Below, piece by piece: positions 30,563 through 38,810 of a stretch of DNA of 64,000 nucleotides. Where the stretch lies: contig PMHJ01000021.1 in assembly GCA_003158175.1 (NCBI GenBank), positions 57,742 to 121,741 of the forward strand, in the 5' to 3' direction. A program made the position numbers and the translations under genes. Position 1 is the first letter of the stretch. Each line of letters begins with the position of its first letter. The notes below the pieces were generated by a model that ran no database searches, was not told the origin of the DNA, and worked only from the letters and a program-made list of their open reading frames with translations. This DNA is from Candidatus Cybelea septentrionalis (lineage in GTDB: Bacteria; Vulcanimicrobiota; Vulcanimicrobiia; Vulcanimicrobiales; Vulcanimicrobiaceae).

Positions 30563-31681
30563 ATGCTCGGCGTATACGTTCACTTACCCTTTTGCGCGTA
30601 TCTCTGTCCCTACTGCGACTTTGCAAAATGGCCGCTGCGCGCTTCGACGGCGCGCCGGTATTTCGAAGCGCTGTCTGCCGAAATCGCGCTCGAACCGCGT
30701 GCGGCGGCCGCAACGCTCTACCTCGGCGGAGGAACGCCGAATGCCTACGACCGCGAGACGATCGTGCAGCTTCTCGGCGCATTGCAAGACCGATTTGGCT
30801 TCACTGCGGAGCGTTCCATCGAAATCAATCCCGAGCTGGTGCGCGACGGCGATTTGCCAAGCTATCGCGAAGCCGGAATCACGCGAGTTTCGATCGGCGT
30901 TCAATCGTTCGAGCCCGATGAGATTCGTACGCTCGGACGCAAGCACACCGGCGAAATGGTCGAACGGGTCGTAGACGCCGCGCGCACCGCGGAGATGGAC
31001 TCCGTCTCGCTCGATTTGATGTATGGCGTCCCGGGACAGACGCCGGCAACTTGGGAGCGATCGCTGCGCCGCGCCATGAATTTACGAGTAGATCATATTT
31101 CGGCGTACGGCCTGACGGTCGAAGAGAACACACCGTACGCGGCGTGGCGCGCACGCGAGCCCGCGGCCTTCTTCGACGACGAGCGCGAGGCGGAGCTCTA
31201 TGCCCTGGCCATCGACCTGCTACAGGCTGACGGTTACGACCAATACGAGGTCAGCAACTTCGCTCGGCCCGGGCATCAGTGCGCGCACAATCTGAACTAC
31301 TGGGCGAACGGCGAGTATCTGGGCTTGGGCGTCGGTGCCGCGTCCTACCGCGACGGCGTGCGCTCGGTGCACACCCGGGCGCTCGAGGAGTATGTGGCGG
31401 CAGCGCGCGACGGCCGGCCGATTCCGTCGGAGGCCGAATGCCTGCAAGGCCGGCGGCGGGCGGGAGAAGCAATGATGCTCGCACTACGCACCGTGCAAGG
31501 GGTTCGCTTGGCGGACTTCAAAGAGCGTTATGGTATCGACGTGATCGAAACTTACGATCCCGTCGTAACTCAGCTTGCACAGACCGGATTGCTCGAGCGG
31601 ACGGCGGACGCGTTACGGCTAACGCGCCATGGTCGTTTTCTTGCCAACGACGTTTGCGGAGCCTTTATAACATTCGAGTAG
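30563..31681 (+). CDS. hemW: HemW-like radical SAM heme chaperone (coproporphyrinogen oxidase-like)
   Basis: 372 residues. The radical SAM cluster cysteines are Cys11, Cys15 and Cys18 in CAYLCPYC. LYLGGGTPN, SIGVQSFEPDEIRTLGR, DLMYGVPGQTPATWE, the HemW-type YEVSNFARPGHQCAHNLNYW and a C-terminal HemN_C-like domain follow. HemW proteins bind and deliver heme rather than oxidise coproporphyrinogen (family knowledge). ATG at 30563. It overlaps the probable start of the yacL-like gene. Confidence 0.9.
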   Translation: MLGVYVHLPFCAYLCPYCDFAKWPLRASTARRYFEALSAEIALEPRAAAATLYLGGGTPNAYDRETIVQLLGALQDRFGFTAERSIEINPELVRDGDLPSYREAGITRVSIGVQSFEPDEIRTLGRKHTGEMVERVVDAARTAEMDSVSLDLMYGVPGQTPATWERSLRRAMNLRVDHISAYGLTVEENTPYAAWRAREPAAFFDDEREAELYALAIDLLQADGYDQYEVSNFARPGHQCAHNLNYWANGEYLGLGVGAASYRDGVRSVHTRALEEYVAAARDGRPIPSEAECLQGRRRAGEAMMLALRTVQGVRLADFKERYGIDVIETYDPVVTQLAQTGLLERTADALRLTRHGRFLANDVCGAFITFE

Positions 31682-32775
31682 CGGGAAGCAATCTAGCGGG
31701 GACGGTCTTACGCGTCGCGTTCGTCGTGGTTTTCGGCGTGACCGGATTCTTGCTGGGCCGCGAGGCGTACTTCAGCGTTTTTTCGCTCCACTTTGCCAGC
31801 GAAACGATGCAGCTCGTCTTTTTGATCGGTTCGCCGGTCGCGGGCGCGGTGCTTGGCGCGCTGCTAGCGCCGCTGGCTCAGGCGCTTTTTGAGGGCCAAC
31901 TCAGCCAGGCCGAAGGCGCGATGGAGCGTTTGACGCCGGCCGAGATCGCGGGCGGCGCGGTTGGGCTCGTCGTCGGACTCTTGATCGCTTTCTTGATCAA
32001 AGGCATCGTCTTCGAGCTGATCTCGGACATAGGGCGCGCCGGAACCTATATCGCGATCGTGCTCTACCTCATCGTAGCCATCTTCGCCGCCTATCTCGGC
32101 GCGCGGATCGGCGCTAAGACCCGAATCGTCCCGGTCGCACGCGGAATGGCCGCCAACTCGTCAGCCGTCGCCCCCAAGCTCGTGGACACCTCGGCGATCG
32201 TGGACGGCCGGATCGTCGACATTCTGGAAAGCGGCTTTCTCGACGGTGCGCTCATCGTTCCACGATTCGTTTTACGCGAGCTGCAGTCGATCGCCGATTC
32301 CGTCGATCCGCTCAAACGAACCCGCGGCCGTCGCGGCTTCGACGTGCTCACGCGTTTGCAGGAGCTGACAATTTTTGAAATCAGCGAGCGGGATTACAGC
32401 GACATGGCGCCCGGAAACGTGGACGCGCGTCTCGTTCGGCTCGCTCGAGAACTTGGGGCTAAGCTCGTCACCAACGATTATAATCTCAACCGCGTCGCCC
32501 ACGTCGAAGGCGTCGCCGTCCTCAACGTCAACGAGCTGGCCAACGCCGTCAAGCCGGTCGTTCTGCCCGGAGAGGAGCTGCACGTGGCGGTAATCCGCGA
32601 AGGAAAAGAGGGGCATCAGGGGATCGGATACTTGGAAGACGGGACGATGATCGTCGTCGAGCACGGGCGTCGCTTGATCGGCGAAGAGGCCGATGTCGTC
32701 GTCACGAGCGTGCTGCAGACGGTTGCCGGCCGAATGATCTTTGCGCGCCCGAAACGCGAAGGCGCGACGCAGTGA
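31654..32775 (+). CDS. YacL-like membrane protein with PIN and TRAM domains
   Basis: About 373 residues. Four membrane segments lie in the first 150 residues (VAFVVVFGVTGFLLG, LVFLIGSPVAGAVLG, GGAVGLVVGLLIAFL, YIAIVLYLIVAIFAA). A PIN domain follows, with acidic residues in KLVDTSAIVDGRIVDI, TNDYNLNRVA and NVDARLVRLARELG. A C-terminal TRAM domain comes last (GYLEDGTMIVVEHG). PIN domains are usually nucleases. TTG at 31654 is the only start that keeps the first membrane segment, but it lacks a clear ribosome-binding site. The stop overlaps ispD as GTGA, matching yacL-ispD order in Bacillus. Confidence 0.82.
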   Translation: MRSLYNIRVAGSNLAGTVLRVAFVVVFGVTGFLLGREAYFSVFSLHFASETMQLVFLIGSPVAGAVLGALLAPLAQALFEGQLSQAEGAMERLTPAEIAGGAVGLVVGLLIAFLIKGIVFELISDIGRAGTYIAIVLYLIVAIFAAYLGARIGAKTRIVPVARGMAANSSAVAPKLVDTSAIVDGRIVDILESGFLDGALIVPRFVLRELQSIADSVDPLKRTRGRRGFDVLTRLQELTIFEISERDYSDMAPGNVDARLVRLARELGAKLVTNDYNLNRVAHVEGVAVLNVNELANAVKPVVLPGEELHVAVIREGKEGHQGIGYLEDGTMIVVEHGRRLIGEEADVVVTSVLQTVAGRMIFARPKREGATQ

Positions 32776-33527
32776 GATGGGGTGCGGTCATCGTCGCGGC
32801 GGGACGCGGCCTGCGTTTAGGGCGGCCGAAGCAGTTTATCGAACTGGCCGGAGTGCCGATGGTTGGATGGTCGATTCAAACGTTTGCAGCGATCCCGGAA
32901 ATTGAGGAGCTCGTCATTGCGACGGAGCCCGAATCCATCGAGTCCATCTGCGAGCTCGCCCTGCGCCTCGCGCCCAACCTCACGCAACGCGTCGTACGCG
33001 GAGGGCAGTTGCGCCAAGATAGCGCTCGCGAGGGGATCATGGCGCTGAGCGACCGTTGCGATGCCGTGTTGATTCACGACGGTGCCCGCCCGCTCGTCAC
33101 CGCCGCGGACGTACGCGCCGGAATGCGGGAAGTGCGTGAGGGGCGCGCATCGCTCTTGGCCGAGCCGGTCGTGGACACAATCAAGTTGGTCGATCGCGAT
33201 TCGCTCATTGTCGGTGCGACGCTCGATCGGGGGACGCTCTGGGCGGCGCAAACGCCGCAGTTCGCCTTGACCGCCGAGCTGCGCGCCGCGCACGAACGCG
33301 GCCGGCTCGACGGCGTTGCCGTCACCGACGATGCGGCACTGCTGGAACGCATCGGCATATCCGTGGTCGTCGTAGCATCTACTACCGAGAACTTCAAAGT
33401 CACGCTGCCGGGAGACGTCATCCGGGCGGAGACGATTTTGAACGCGCGGATGAGAACGATCGCGGCTTGTCATCCCGAGCCCTTCGACGCGCTTCGCTCG
33501 CTCAGGACAGGCCCTGTCGAAGGATGA
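32772..33527 (+). CDS. ispD: 2-C-methyl-D-erythritol 4-phosphate cytidylyltransferase
   Basis: Third enzyme of the MEP isoprenoid pathway. The nucleotide-binding loop is AAGRGLRLGRPKQF, followed by GGQLRQDSAREG, HDGARPLV, WAAQTPQ and VTDDAALLE. GTG at 32772 overlaps the yacL-like gene. The enzyme normally ends near residue 232; here residues 233-251 (CHPEPFDALRSL and following GPVEG) are encoded by a dispersed repeat whose GGATGA supplies the stop codon, adding an unrelated tail. Confidence 0.94.
   Translation: MRWGAVIVAAGRGLRLGRPKQFIELAGVPMVGWSIQTFAAIPEIEELVIATEPESIESICELALRLAPNLTQRVVRGGQLRQDSAREGIMALSDRCDAVLIHDGARPLVTAADVRAGMREVREGRASLLAEPVVDTIKLVDRDSLIVGATLDRGTLWAAQTPQFALTAELRAAHERGRLDGVAVTDDAALLERIGISVVVVASTTENFKVTLPGDVIRAETILNARMRTIAACHPEPFDALRSLRTGPVEG
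33469..33527 (+). repeat. Dispersed repeat copy forming the IspD tail and ispF start
   Basis: The long variant: GTCATCCCGAGC, then CTTCGCTCGCTCAGGACAGG and CTGTCGAAGGATGA. Its TGA ends ispD and its ATG starts ispF. Confidence 0.88.
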
Positions 33528-33997
33528 TGCGGGTCGGGCAGGGATTCGACGCACACCCGCTGGTCGAAGGGCGCAGGCTGATTTTGGGCGGCGTTCACGT
33601 TCCATTCGAACGCGGTGCGCTCGGCCACTCCGACGCCGACGTCCTCGCGCACGCACTCGCCGACGCGTTGCTCGGAGCTGTCGGGTTGAGCGATCTGGGG
33701 ACTCGCTTTCCCGCGAGCGATCCCCGCTGGAAGGATGCCGACTCGATGGAACTACTCGCGCAGTGCGCTGCGGCCGTGCGCGTGGCCGGCTTCGAGATCG
33801 TCAACGTCGATGCCACGATCGTTGTGGATCGTCCGAAGCTCGCGCCGCACATCGACTGGATGCGCGCGAATCTCGCCGTGCGACTCGAGATCGACCAAAG
33901 CCGCATTAGCGTGAAGGCCAAGTCGAGCGAGGGCCTGGGTTATACGGGCGACGGCAGCGGCATCGCGGCCTACGCCGTGGCGCTGCTGTCATCCTGA
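33524..33997 (+). CDS. ispF: 2-C-methyl-D-erythritol 2,4-cyclodiphosphate synthase
   Basis: Fifth enzyme of the MEP pathway. 157 residues with the metal-binding GQGFDAHPLVEG, LGHSDADVLAHALADALLG, and SVKAKSSEGLGYTGDGSGI near the end. Two adjacent ATG codons (33524, 33527) are possible; the first overlaps the ispD stop as ATGA. Upstream GAAGG is part of the repeat. The protein ends Leu-Ser-Ser where another repeat copy supplies TCATCC-TGA. Confidence 0.95.
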   Translation: MMRVGQGFDAHPLVEGRRLILGGVHVPFERGALGHSDADVLAHALADALLGAVGLSDLGTRFPASDPRWKDADSMELLAQCAAAVRVAGFEIVNVDATIVVDRPKLAPHIDWMRANLAVRLEIDQSRISVKAKSSEGLGYTGDGSGIAAYAVALLSS

Positions 33998-34088
33998 CCC
34001 TCCTATGAAATGCTGACCCTCCCTATGTCATCCTGAGCTATGTCATCGTGAGCTGTGTCAACCTGAGCCTGTCGAAGGACGAAGGATG
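33988..34088 (+). repeat. Dispersed repeat cluster between ispF and cysE
   Basis: Degenerate units GTCATCCTGACC, GTCATCCTGAGC, GTCATCGTGAGC and GTCAACCTGAGC in series, closing with CTGTCGAAGGACGAAGGATG. The first unit ends ispF; the rest is intergenic. Confidence 0.82.
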
Positions 34089-34134
34089 CCCGGGTTGTCA
34101 CCTCGATTGGGGTTGACGGGTTACACTGTTGGAA

Positions 34135-34824
34135 ATGGACGATACGTTCGAAACGCTACGAGCCGACCTGCGGGCGCCGCAAGAGCGCGACCCCGCGGCG
34201 CGCGGCTGGCTCGACGTCGTCCTCTCGTATCCCGGTTTTCATGCGCTCGTCGCGCATCGCGTCAACCACTCGCTCTATCTCGCCGGGATTCCACTGCTGC
34301 CGCGCTTCTTGGCCAACGTCGCGCGCTTCCTTACGGGAATCGAGATCCATCCGGCGGCCCGCATCGGCAAAGGGGTTTTCATCGATCATGGTTCGGGCGT
34401 TGTCATCGGCGAAACGTCGGAGATCGGCGACGGCTGTACGATCTATCAGGGTGTAACGCTTGGCGGCACGAGTCTCTCGCACGGCAAGCGCCATCCGACG
34501 CTGGGGCGCAACGTGACCGTCGGCGTCAACGCGAGCGTGCTCGGCGCGATCGTGCTCGGCGATAACGCAAAGGTCGGCGGAGGTTCGGTCGTTGTGAAAG
34601 ACGTGCCGGCCAATGCGACCGTCGTCGGTGTGCCGGCGCGGATTGTAGCGCAAGACGGTAAACCGGTTCGGGTCGTTTCGGACCGCCCGCGGGTCGAAAT
34701 GCCCGATCCGACGACCGATGCAATCGTTCGGCTTCAACGCCAACTCGAGCAGCTCGAACAACGATTGAACGAACTCGAGCAGGGCGAAGCGACCGGCGAA
34801 GAATCCTGGAGCTGGGTGATCTAA
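34135..34824 (+). CDS. cysE: Serine O-acetyltransferase
   Basis: Makes O-acetylserine for cysteine synthesis. 229 residues: an N-terminal helical domain (SYPGFHALVAHRVNHSLYL), then left-handed beta-helix repeats with IEIHPAARIGKGVFIDHG, VVIGETSEIGDG, YQGVTLGGTSL and KVGGGSVVVKDVP. A Leu/Glu/Gln-rich C-terminal coiled coil (IVRLQRQLEQLEQRLNEL) is an added oligomerisation segment. ATG at 34135. cysS follows after 6 bases. Confidence 0.93.
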   Translation: MDDTFETLRADLRAPQERDPAARGWLDVVLSYPGFHALVAHRVNHSLYLAGIPLLPRFLANVARFLTGIEIHPAARIGKGVFIDHGSGVVIGETSEIGDGCTIYQGVTLGGTSLSHGKRHPTLGRNVTVGVNASVLGAIVLGDNAKVGGGSVVVKDVPANATVVGVPARIVAQDGKPVRVVSDRPRVEMPDPTTDAIVRLQRQLEQLEQRLNELEQGEATGEESWSWVI

Positions 34825-34830
34825 AAAGCG

Positions 34831-36273
34831 GTGCCGCTCAGACTCTACAACACTCGAACGCGCACGGTCGAGAAGTTCGAGCCGTTGCGCGAAGGCGAGG
34901 TGCGTATCTACGTCTGCGGCTTGACGCCATCGGCGCAAGCGCATCTCGGTCACGCGCGCTCCTTTCTTTTTTTCGACGTGCTGCGCCGGTACCTCGTCCA
35001 TAACGGCTATCGCGTGACGTACGTGCAGAACGTCACCGACATCGACGATCGCAGCATCAAAGCTGGAATCGAAACCGGCCGGGATTACCACGCGATCGTC
35101 GAGTATTTCTACGGCGAGTTTAAAGAATCGATGCGTAAGCTCGGTACACTCGAGTACGATTTCGAGCCGTACGCGACCAAATATATCGGCGAGATCCAGC
35201 AGATGATACGAGAGCTCGCCGAGAGCGGGCACGCCTACGTCACGCGCGACGGAATGTACTATCGCGTTTCCACGTTTCGGAGTTACGGGCGCCTGGCAAA
35301 CCGGAACATCGCCGACCTCGAGGCCGGCGCGCGGATCGAAGTGGACGAGCAGAAGGAAGATCCGCTCGACTTTGCCTTGTGGAAGTTCGCCAAACCGGGC
35401 GAACCGCGTTGGCCGTTCGAACCGTACGGCGAGGGGCGCCCGGGCTGGCACATCGAGTGTTCGGCGATGGCGCGGGCGCTGCTCGATCCGCCCGGCACGG
35501 GCTTCGACATCCACGGCGGCGGTGCGGACCTCATCTTTCCGCATCACGAGAACGAGATCGCGCAGAGCGAGCCGCTGATGGCGAGTCCGCCGATGGCAAA
35601 CTTCTGGGTGCACGGCGGGCTGCTGCTCTTCGACAACCGCAAGATGGCAAAATCGCTTGGAAACTTCGAGCCGCTTTCAGATTTGCTGCGGCGTCACGAT
35701 CCGCAGGCGATTCGCTGGCTCTTTTTGCAAACGGGCTATCGCAAAGTGATGAACTTCACCGAAGACTCGATTACCGCGGCCGCGCTGGGCCTGAGCAAGA
35801 TCAAGATGGCCTATCGGTTCGCGGCAGCGCAGCGCGACGCCGGTTCGCCGGCGCAGCCTTTGCCGTTGGACGCGCGAATGGAAGCGGCTCTCGACGACGA
35901 CATGAATACGGCCGCGGCGCTCGCCGTGCTCTACGAGTTTGCCGCAAACGCACCGTTTGAACGGCTGCACTACTGGCTGACGATTCTTGGCATCGAACCG
36001 AACGAATCGTGGTTGAATGAGCCGGTCGTCGAACTGACGGGTCAGTTCGTGCAACGCCTGCAAGCCGCGCTCGAAGCCGAACGTGTTGACGGTGCCGCCG
36101 GAAAGCTCGAAAGTCTGGAACCGCACCCGGCGATTGAACGAGTCATTGCGATGCGAGCCGAGGCTCGTCGCGCAAAGGATTGGGGCGCCTCAGATCGACT
36201 TCGCGATGCCTTGCAGCGATGCGGCGTCGAACTGCACGACACGAAAGAGGGGACCAGTTGGACGACGTCCTGA
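34831..36273 (+). CDS. cysS: Cysteinyl-tRNA synthetase
   Basis: Charges tRNA-Cys. 480 residues with zinc ligand Cys29, HLGH at 38-41 standing for HIGH, WHIECSAMA, and the second signature KMAKSLGN starting at Lys271 in place of KMSKS. The active-site entry reads CGLTPSAQAHLGHAR rather than the usual CGPTVYDxxHIGHAR, a divergent version. GTG at 34831. The C-terminus ends Thr-Thr-Ser with TCC-TGA from a dispersed repeat, overlapping the start of rlmB by 16 bases. Confidence 0.92.
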   Translation: MPLRLYNTRTRTVEKFEPLREGEVRIYVCGLTPSAQAHLGHARSFLFFDVLRRYLVHNGYRVTYVQNVTDIDDRSIKAGIETGRDYHAIVEYFYGEFKESMRKLGTLEYDFEPYATKYIGEIQQMIRELAESGHAYVTRDGMYYRVSTFRSYGRLANRNIADLEAGARIEVDEQKEDPLDFALWKFAKPGEPRWPFEPYGEGRPGWHIECSAMARALLDPPGTGFDIHGGGADLIFPHHENEIAQSEPLMASPPMANFWVHGGLLLFDNRKMAKSLGNFEPLSDLLRRHDPQAIRWLFLQTGYRKVMNFTEDSITAAALGLSKIKMAYRFAAAQRDAGSPAQPLPLDARMEAALDDDMNTAAALAVLYEFAANAPFERLHYWLTILGIEPNESWLNEPVVELTGQFVQRLQAALEAERVDGAAGKLESLEPHPAIERVIAMRAEARRAKDWGASDRLRDALQRCGVELHDTKEGTSWTTS

Positions 36274-37106
36274 GCTCGTCGAAGGGCCGTCGTGGGTTGA
36301 GACAGCGAGGCCGGCGGACCGAGCTGGATTTCGACGATTTGATCTACGGCATCCACGCCGTCGAAGAAGCGCTGCTCGCCGGCGAGCGGCTGCGTTCGAT
36401 TGCGGTGGCGGCCGATCGCACAAGGGACGGCGCGTTGCGGGCACTTCTCGCACAGGCGAAAGAGCGCAACGTGCCGGTTCGTTTCGAACGACGGCCGTTC
36501 TTCGATCGCGTCCCCTTTAAAGCGCACCAAGGAGTGATCGCGACCGCGCCCCCGTTTCCGTACGCGTCGCTCGGCGACACCCTCGCGCGTCCCCGTCCCG
36601 ACGGCTCGCCGCGCATGCTGGTCATACTCGATCACCTGACCGATCCTCATAACGTCGGCGCGATCGTCCGAACGGCCGAGGCCGCCGGCGCCGATGCGGT
36701 GGTGTTGCCCGAGCGCCGCTCGGCGGGGATCAATGCAACGGTCCGCAAAGCGGCCGCCGGGGCGGCGGCCTACCTGCCGATCGTTCGAGTGGCCAATATT
36801 GCTGGTACCATCCGCGTCCTCAAGAAGGCGGGCATCTGGGTGGTCGGGGCTGACACCTCACCGGCCGGAATCGAGCTGGGGAAGGCCGATCTCAACCGGG
36901 ATCTTGCCCTGGTCGTCGGCGCCGAAGGAAGCGGGCTGGCGCCCCTCGTCAAGCGCGAATGCGACTTCCTGGTGAGGATTCCGCTGCGTGGCCGAGTCGC
37001 TTCTCTCAACGCTTCGGTCGCCGCGGGCGTCCTGATTTTCGAGGCCCTTCGGCAACGCATGCTAGCCTCGTCCTTGACGGGGGAGGGGGACCCTCCTATA
37101 TACTAA
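36258..37106 (+). CDS. rlmB: SpoU/TrmH-family 23S rRNA (guanosine-2'-O)-methyltransferase, RlmB-like
   Basis: 282 residues: an N-terminal substrate-binding domain (IYGIHAVEEALLAG, FKAHQGVIA), then a SPOUT domain with LDHLTDPHNVGAIVRTAEA, NATVRKAAAGAAAYLP, VVGAEGSGL and RIPLRGRVASLNASVAAGVL. TTG at 36258 is backed by GAGGGG five bases upstream. The first residues, DDVLSSSKG, come from a dispersed repeat that also provides the cysS stop in another frame. The 3' end carries the sigH promoter. Confidence 0.92.
   Translation: MDDVLSSSKGRRGLRQRGRRTELDFDDLIYGIHAVEEALLAGERLRSIAVAADRTRDGALRALLAQAKERNVPVRFERRPFFDRVPFKAHQGVIATAPPFPYASLGDTLARPRPDGSPRMLVILDHLTDPHNVGAIVRTAEAAGADAVVLPERRSAGINATVRKAAAGAAAYLPIVRVANIAGTIRVLKKAGIWVVGADTSPAGIELGKADLNRDLALVVGAEGSGLAPLVKRECDFLVRIPLRGRVASLNASVAAGVLIFEALRQRMLASSLTGEGDPPIY
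36267..36286 (+). repeat. Dispersed repeat copy at the cysS-rlmB overlap
   Basis: GTCCTGAGCTCGTCGAAGGG. One frame ends cysS (TCC-TGA); another is translated as VLSSSKG near the RlmB N-terminus. Confidence 0.75.
37074..37104 (+). promoter_or_regulatory. Predicted sigH promoter
   Basis: TTGACG at 37074-37079, then a 17-base spacer to TATATA (37097-37102) or a 19-base spacer to TATACT (37099-37104). It lies in the last codons of rlmB, about 75 bases before the sigH ATG. The leader then contains an inverted repeat (GACGTGCCG at 37112-37120, CGGCACGTC at 37147-37155) around a half repeat unit GACAGGCTCAGG. Confidence 0.5.
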
Positions 37107-37111
37107 GCCTC

Positions 37112-37155
37112 GACGTGCCGTGCCGACAGGCTCAGGCCTGCGCATGCGGCACGTC
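37112..37155. repeat. Inverted repeat in the sigH leader
   Basis: Nine-base perfect arms GACGTGCCG and CGGCACGTC enclose 26 bases that include GACAGGCTCAGG, the reverse complement of the dispersed-repeat core CCTGAGCCTGTC. The hairpin ends 23 bases before the sigH ATG and could affect translation (inference). Confidence 0.5.
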
Positions 37156-37178
37156 TACTCACGAGGCAGACAAACGAT

Positions 37179-37826
37179 ATGGCAATGACCCATCCCGTCT
37201 CGGATGGAGTGGAATACCAGCAGCGGGTCGACGAAGACCTGGTGGCTATTGCGAAGACTGGCGACAATCTCGCGATGGAGTACCTTCTCAACAAGTACAA
37301 AAACTTCGTTCGGATCAAGGCGAAGAGCTATTTTCTCATCGGCGCGGACCGCGAGGACATCATCCAAGAAGGGATGATCGGCCTGTACAAGGCCGTACGC
37401 GACTTCAAGGCCGACAAGCTTTCAAGCTTCCGCGCTTTTGCCGAACTCTGCATTACCCGCCAGATCATCACCGCGATCAAGACGGCGACGCGCCAAAAAC
37501 ACATCCCGCTCAACCAATACATCTCGCTCAACAAGCCGATCTACGACGAAGACAGCGAGCGCACGTTGCTGGACGTGATGGCTTCGCAGAAGACGTCCGA
37601 CCCAGAAGAGCTGGTGGTGACCCAGGAGGTCTCCGACGACATCCGCCAGCGAATTCGCCAGAATCTCTCCGAGCTCGAATCACAGGTGCTGGAATCGTAT
37701 CTGGAGGGCAAGAGCTATCAGGAGATGGCGCGCGACTTGGGCCGTCACGTCAAATCGATCGACAACGCGCTTCAGCGCGTCAAGCGGAAGATCGAAAAGA
37801 ATCTGGCGGAGTTCGAGTTCCAGTAG
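37179..37826 (+). CDS. sigH: SigH-type RNA polymerase sigma factor
   Basis: 215 residues, very close in pattern to Firmicutes SigH: EYLLNKYKNFVRIKAKSYF, IGADREDIIQEGMIGLYKA (region 2.2), FRAFAELCITRQIITAIK (2.4), KHIPLNQYISLNKPIYDED, then region 4 ending YLEGKSYQEMARDLGRHVKS with a helix-turn-helix. In Bacillus SigH controls the transition state and sporulation entry. No sporulation genes other than spoIIM- and spoIIE-like ones are seen here. It follows yacL-ispD-ispF-cysE-cysS-rlmB, the same order as in Bacillus. A probable own promoter is at 37074-37104. Confidence 0.93.
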   Translation: MAMTHPVSDGVEYQQRVDEDLVAIAKTGDNLAMEYLLNKYKNFVRIKAKSYFLIGADREDIIQEGMIGLYKAVRDFKADKLSSFRAFAELCITRQIITAIKTATRQKHIPLNQYISLNKPIYDEDSERTLLDVMASQKTSDPEELVVTQEVSDDIRQRIRQNLSELESQVLESYLEGKSYQEMARDLGRHVKSIDNALQRVKRKIEKNLAEFEFQ

Positions 37827-37833
37827 GCCGAGT

Positions 37834-37877
37834 GTCGCCCTGAGCTATGTCATCCTGAACCTGTCGAAGGACGGAGG
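37834..37877 (+). repeat. Dispersed repeat copy between sigH and the Kelch gene
   Basis: GTCGCCCTGAGC, GTCATCCTGAAC and CTGTCGAAGGACGGAGG. The terminal GAAGGACGGAGG lies directly before the GTG start of the Kelch gene and would act as its ribosome-binding sequence. Confidence 0.82.
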
Positions 37878-38810
37878 GTGACCAAGCTACTCGCGGCGAC
37901 GGTTCTGCTGCTGGCGCTCGCGCCGGCTCCGGGAAGCTGGAGCAGCGGACCGGCGCTGTCGGTCGCGCGCAGCGAGGTCGCGGTTGTACTAGTTTCGGGA
38001 GCCAACCCCGCGATGTTTGTAATCGGCGGCTACGCCAACGGAAACGTCGACCAATCGCTGGTTGAAGTCTTCGACGTTGACCGCGGCATCTGGCACGACG
38101 TTGCACCCCTGCCGCGTGGCCTTAACCACATCGCAGCCGTTGGCTGTCGAGGAAAAGTGTATACGTTCGGCGGATTTGCGGCGCAAAACAACGCGGCCGT
38201 GGCGAATGCCGACGTCTTCGATCCTTCGACAAATCGCTGGACGCCGATTGCCCCGCTCCCGCATGCGCTCGGCTCGGTCTCCGTCGCCGTACTCGGCGAC
38301 GAGATTCACCTCATCGGGGGCCGCGACGTGCACAGCGTGCAAACGCATCTCGTCTACGATCCGGCGACGAACCGATACGCTTCGCGTGCCCCGCTCGCGG
38401 TCGGTCGCGATCATATGGGCCTCGTTGCCTACGACGGTAGCCTCTATGCTATCGGCGGTCGCATCGACACGCCCGCTAACAATACGGCATACGTCGACAT
38501 CTACGATCCTCGCAGTAACGCGTGGAGATCAGGTGCGGCAATGCCGTCGGCGCGCAGCGGCATGGCGGTGGCGCTTTACCACGGCAAGATATTCGCGATC
38601 GGCGGCGAGCAGCGTGGGATGTTAAGCGCGTTCACCACCAACGAAGCCTACGATCCCGAAACGAACCGGTGGGCGGAGTATGCGCCACTTCCAGAGGGCC
38701 GCCATGGAACGGGCGCCGCTGTCACGAATGGGAGGCTCTTCATTCCAGCCGGAGCACCAGTCCCTGGCGGCAGCCGGCAGAGCGACACGCTGTTGGTCTT
38801 TACGCTTTGA
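37878..38810 (+). CDS. Secreted Kelch-repeat beta-propeller protein
   Basis: 310 residues. Residues 1-20 are a signal peptide (TKLLAATVLLLALAPAPG). The rest is a run of about six Kelch blades, each with a GG doublet and a downstream W-P pair: FVIGGYANG, YTFGGFAAQ, HLIGGRDVH, YAIGGRIDT, FAIGGEQRG, with repeated YDPxTNRW linkers. It is probably a periplasmic or surface binding propeller; the ligand is unknown. GTG at 37878 starts directly behind repeat-derived GGAGG. It overlaps the convergent ferredoxin-like gene by 11 bases. Confidence 0.88.
   Translation: MTKLLAATVLLLALAPAPGSWSSGPALSVARSEVAVVLVSGANPAMFVIGGYANGNVDQSLVEVFDVDRGIWHDVAPLPRGLNHIAAVGCRGKVYTFGGFAAQNNAAVANADVFDPSTNRWTPIAPLPHALGSVSVAVLGDEIHLIGGRDVHSVQTHLVYDPATNRYASRAPLAVGRDHMGLVAYDGSLYAIGGRIDTPANNTAYVDIYDPRSNAWRSGAAMPSARSGMAVALYHGKIFAIGGEQRGMLSAFTTNEAYDPETNRWAEYAPLPEGRHGTGAAVTNGRLFIPAGAPVPGGSRQSDTLLVFTL

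Noticed and set aside
34113..34134. TTGACG before cysE considered as a -35
   Set aside because: The matching -10 position would fall on the cysE start codon; TACACT nearby has no suitably spaced partner.
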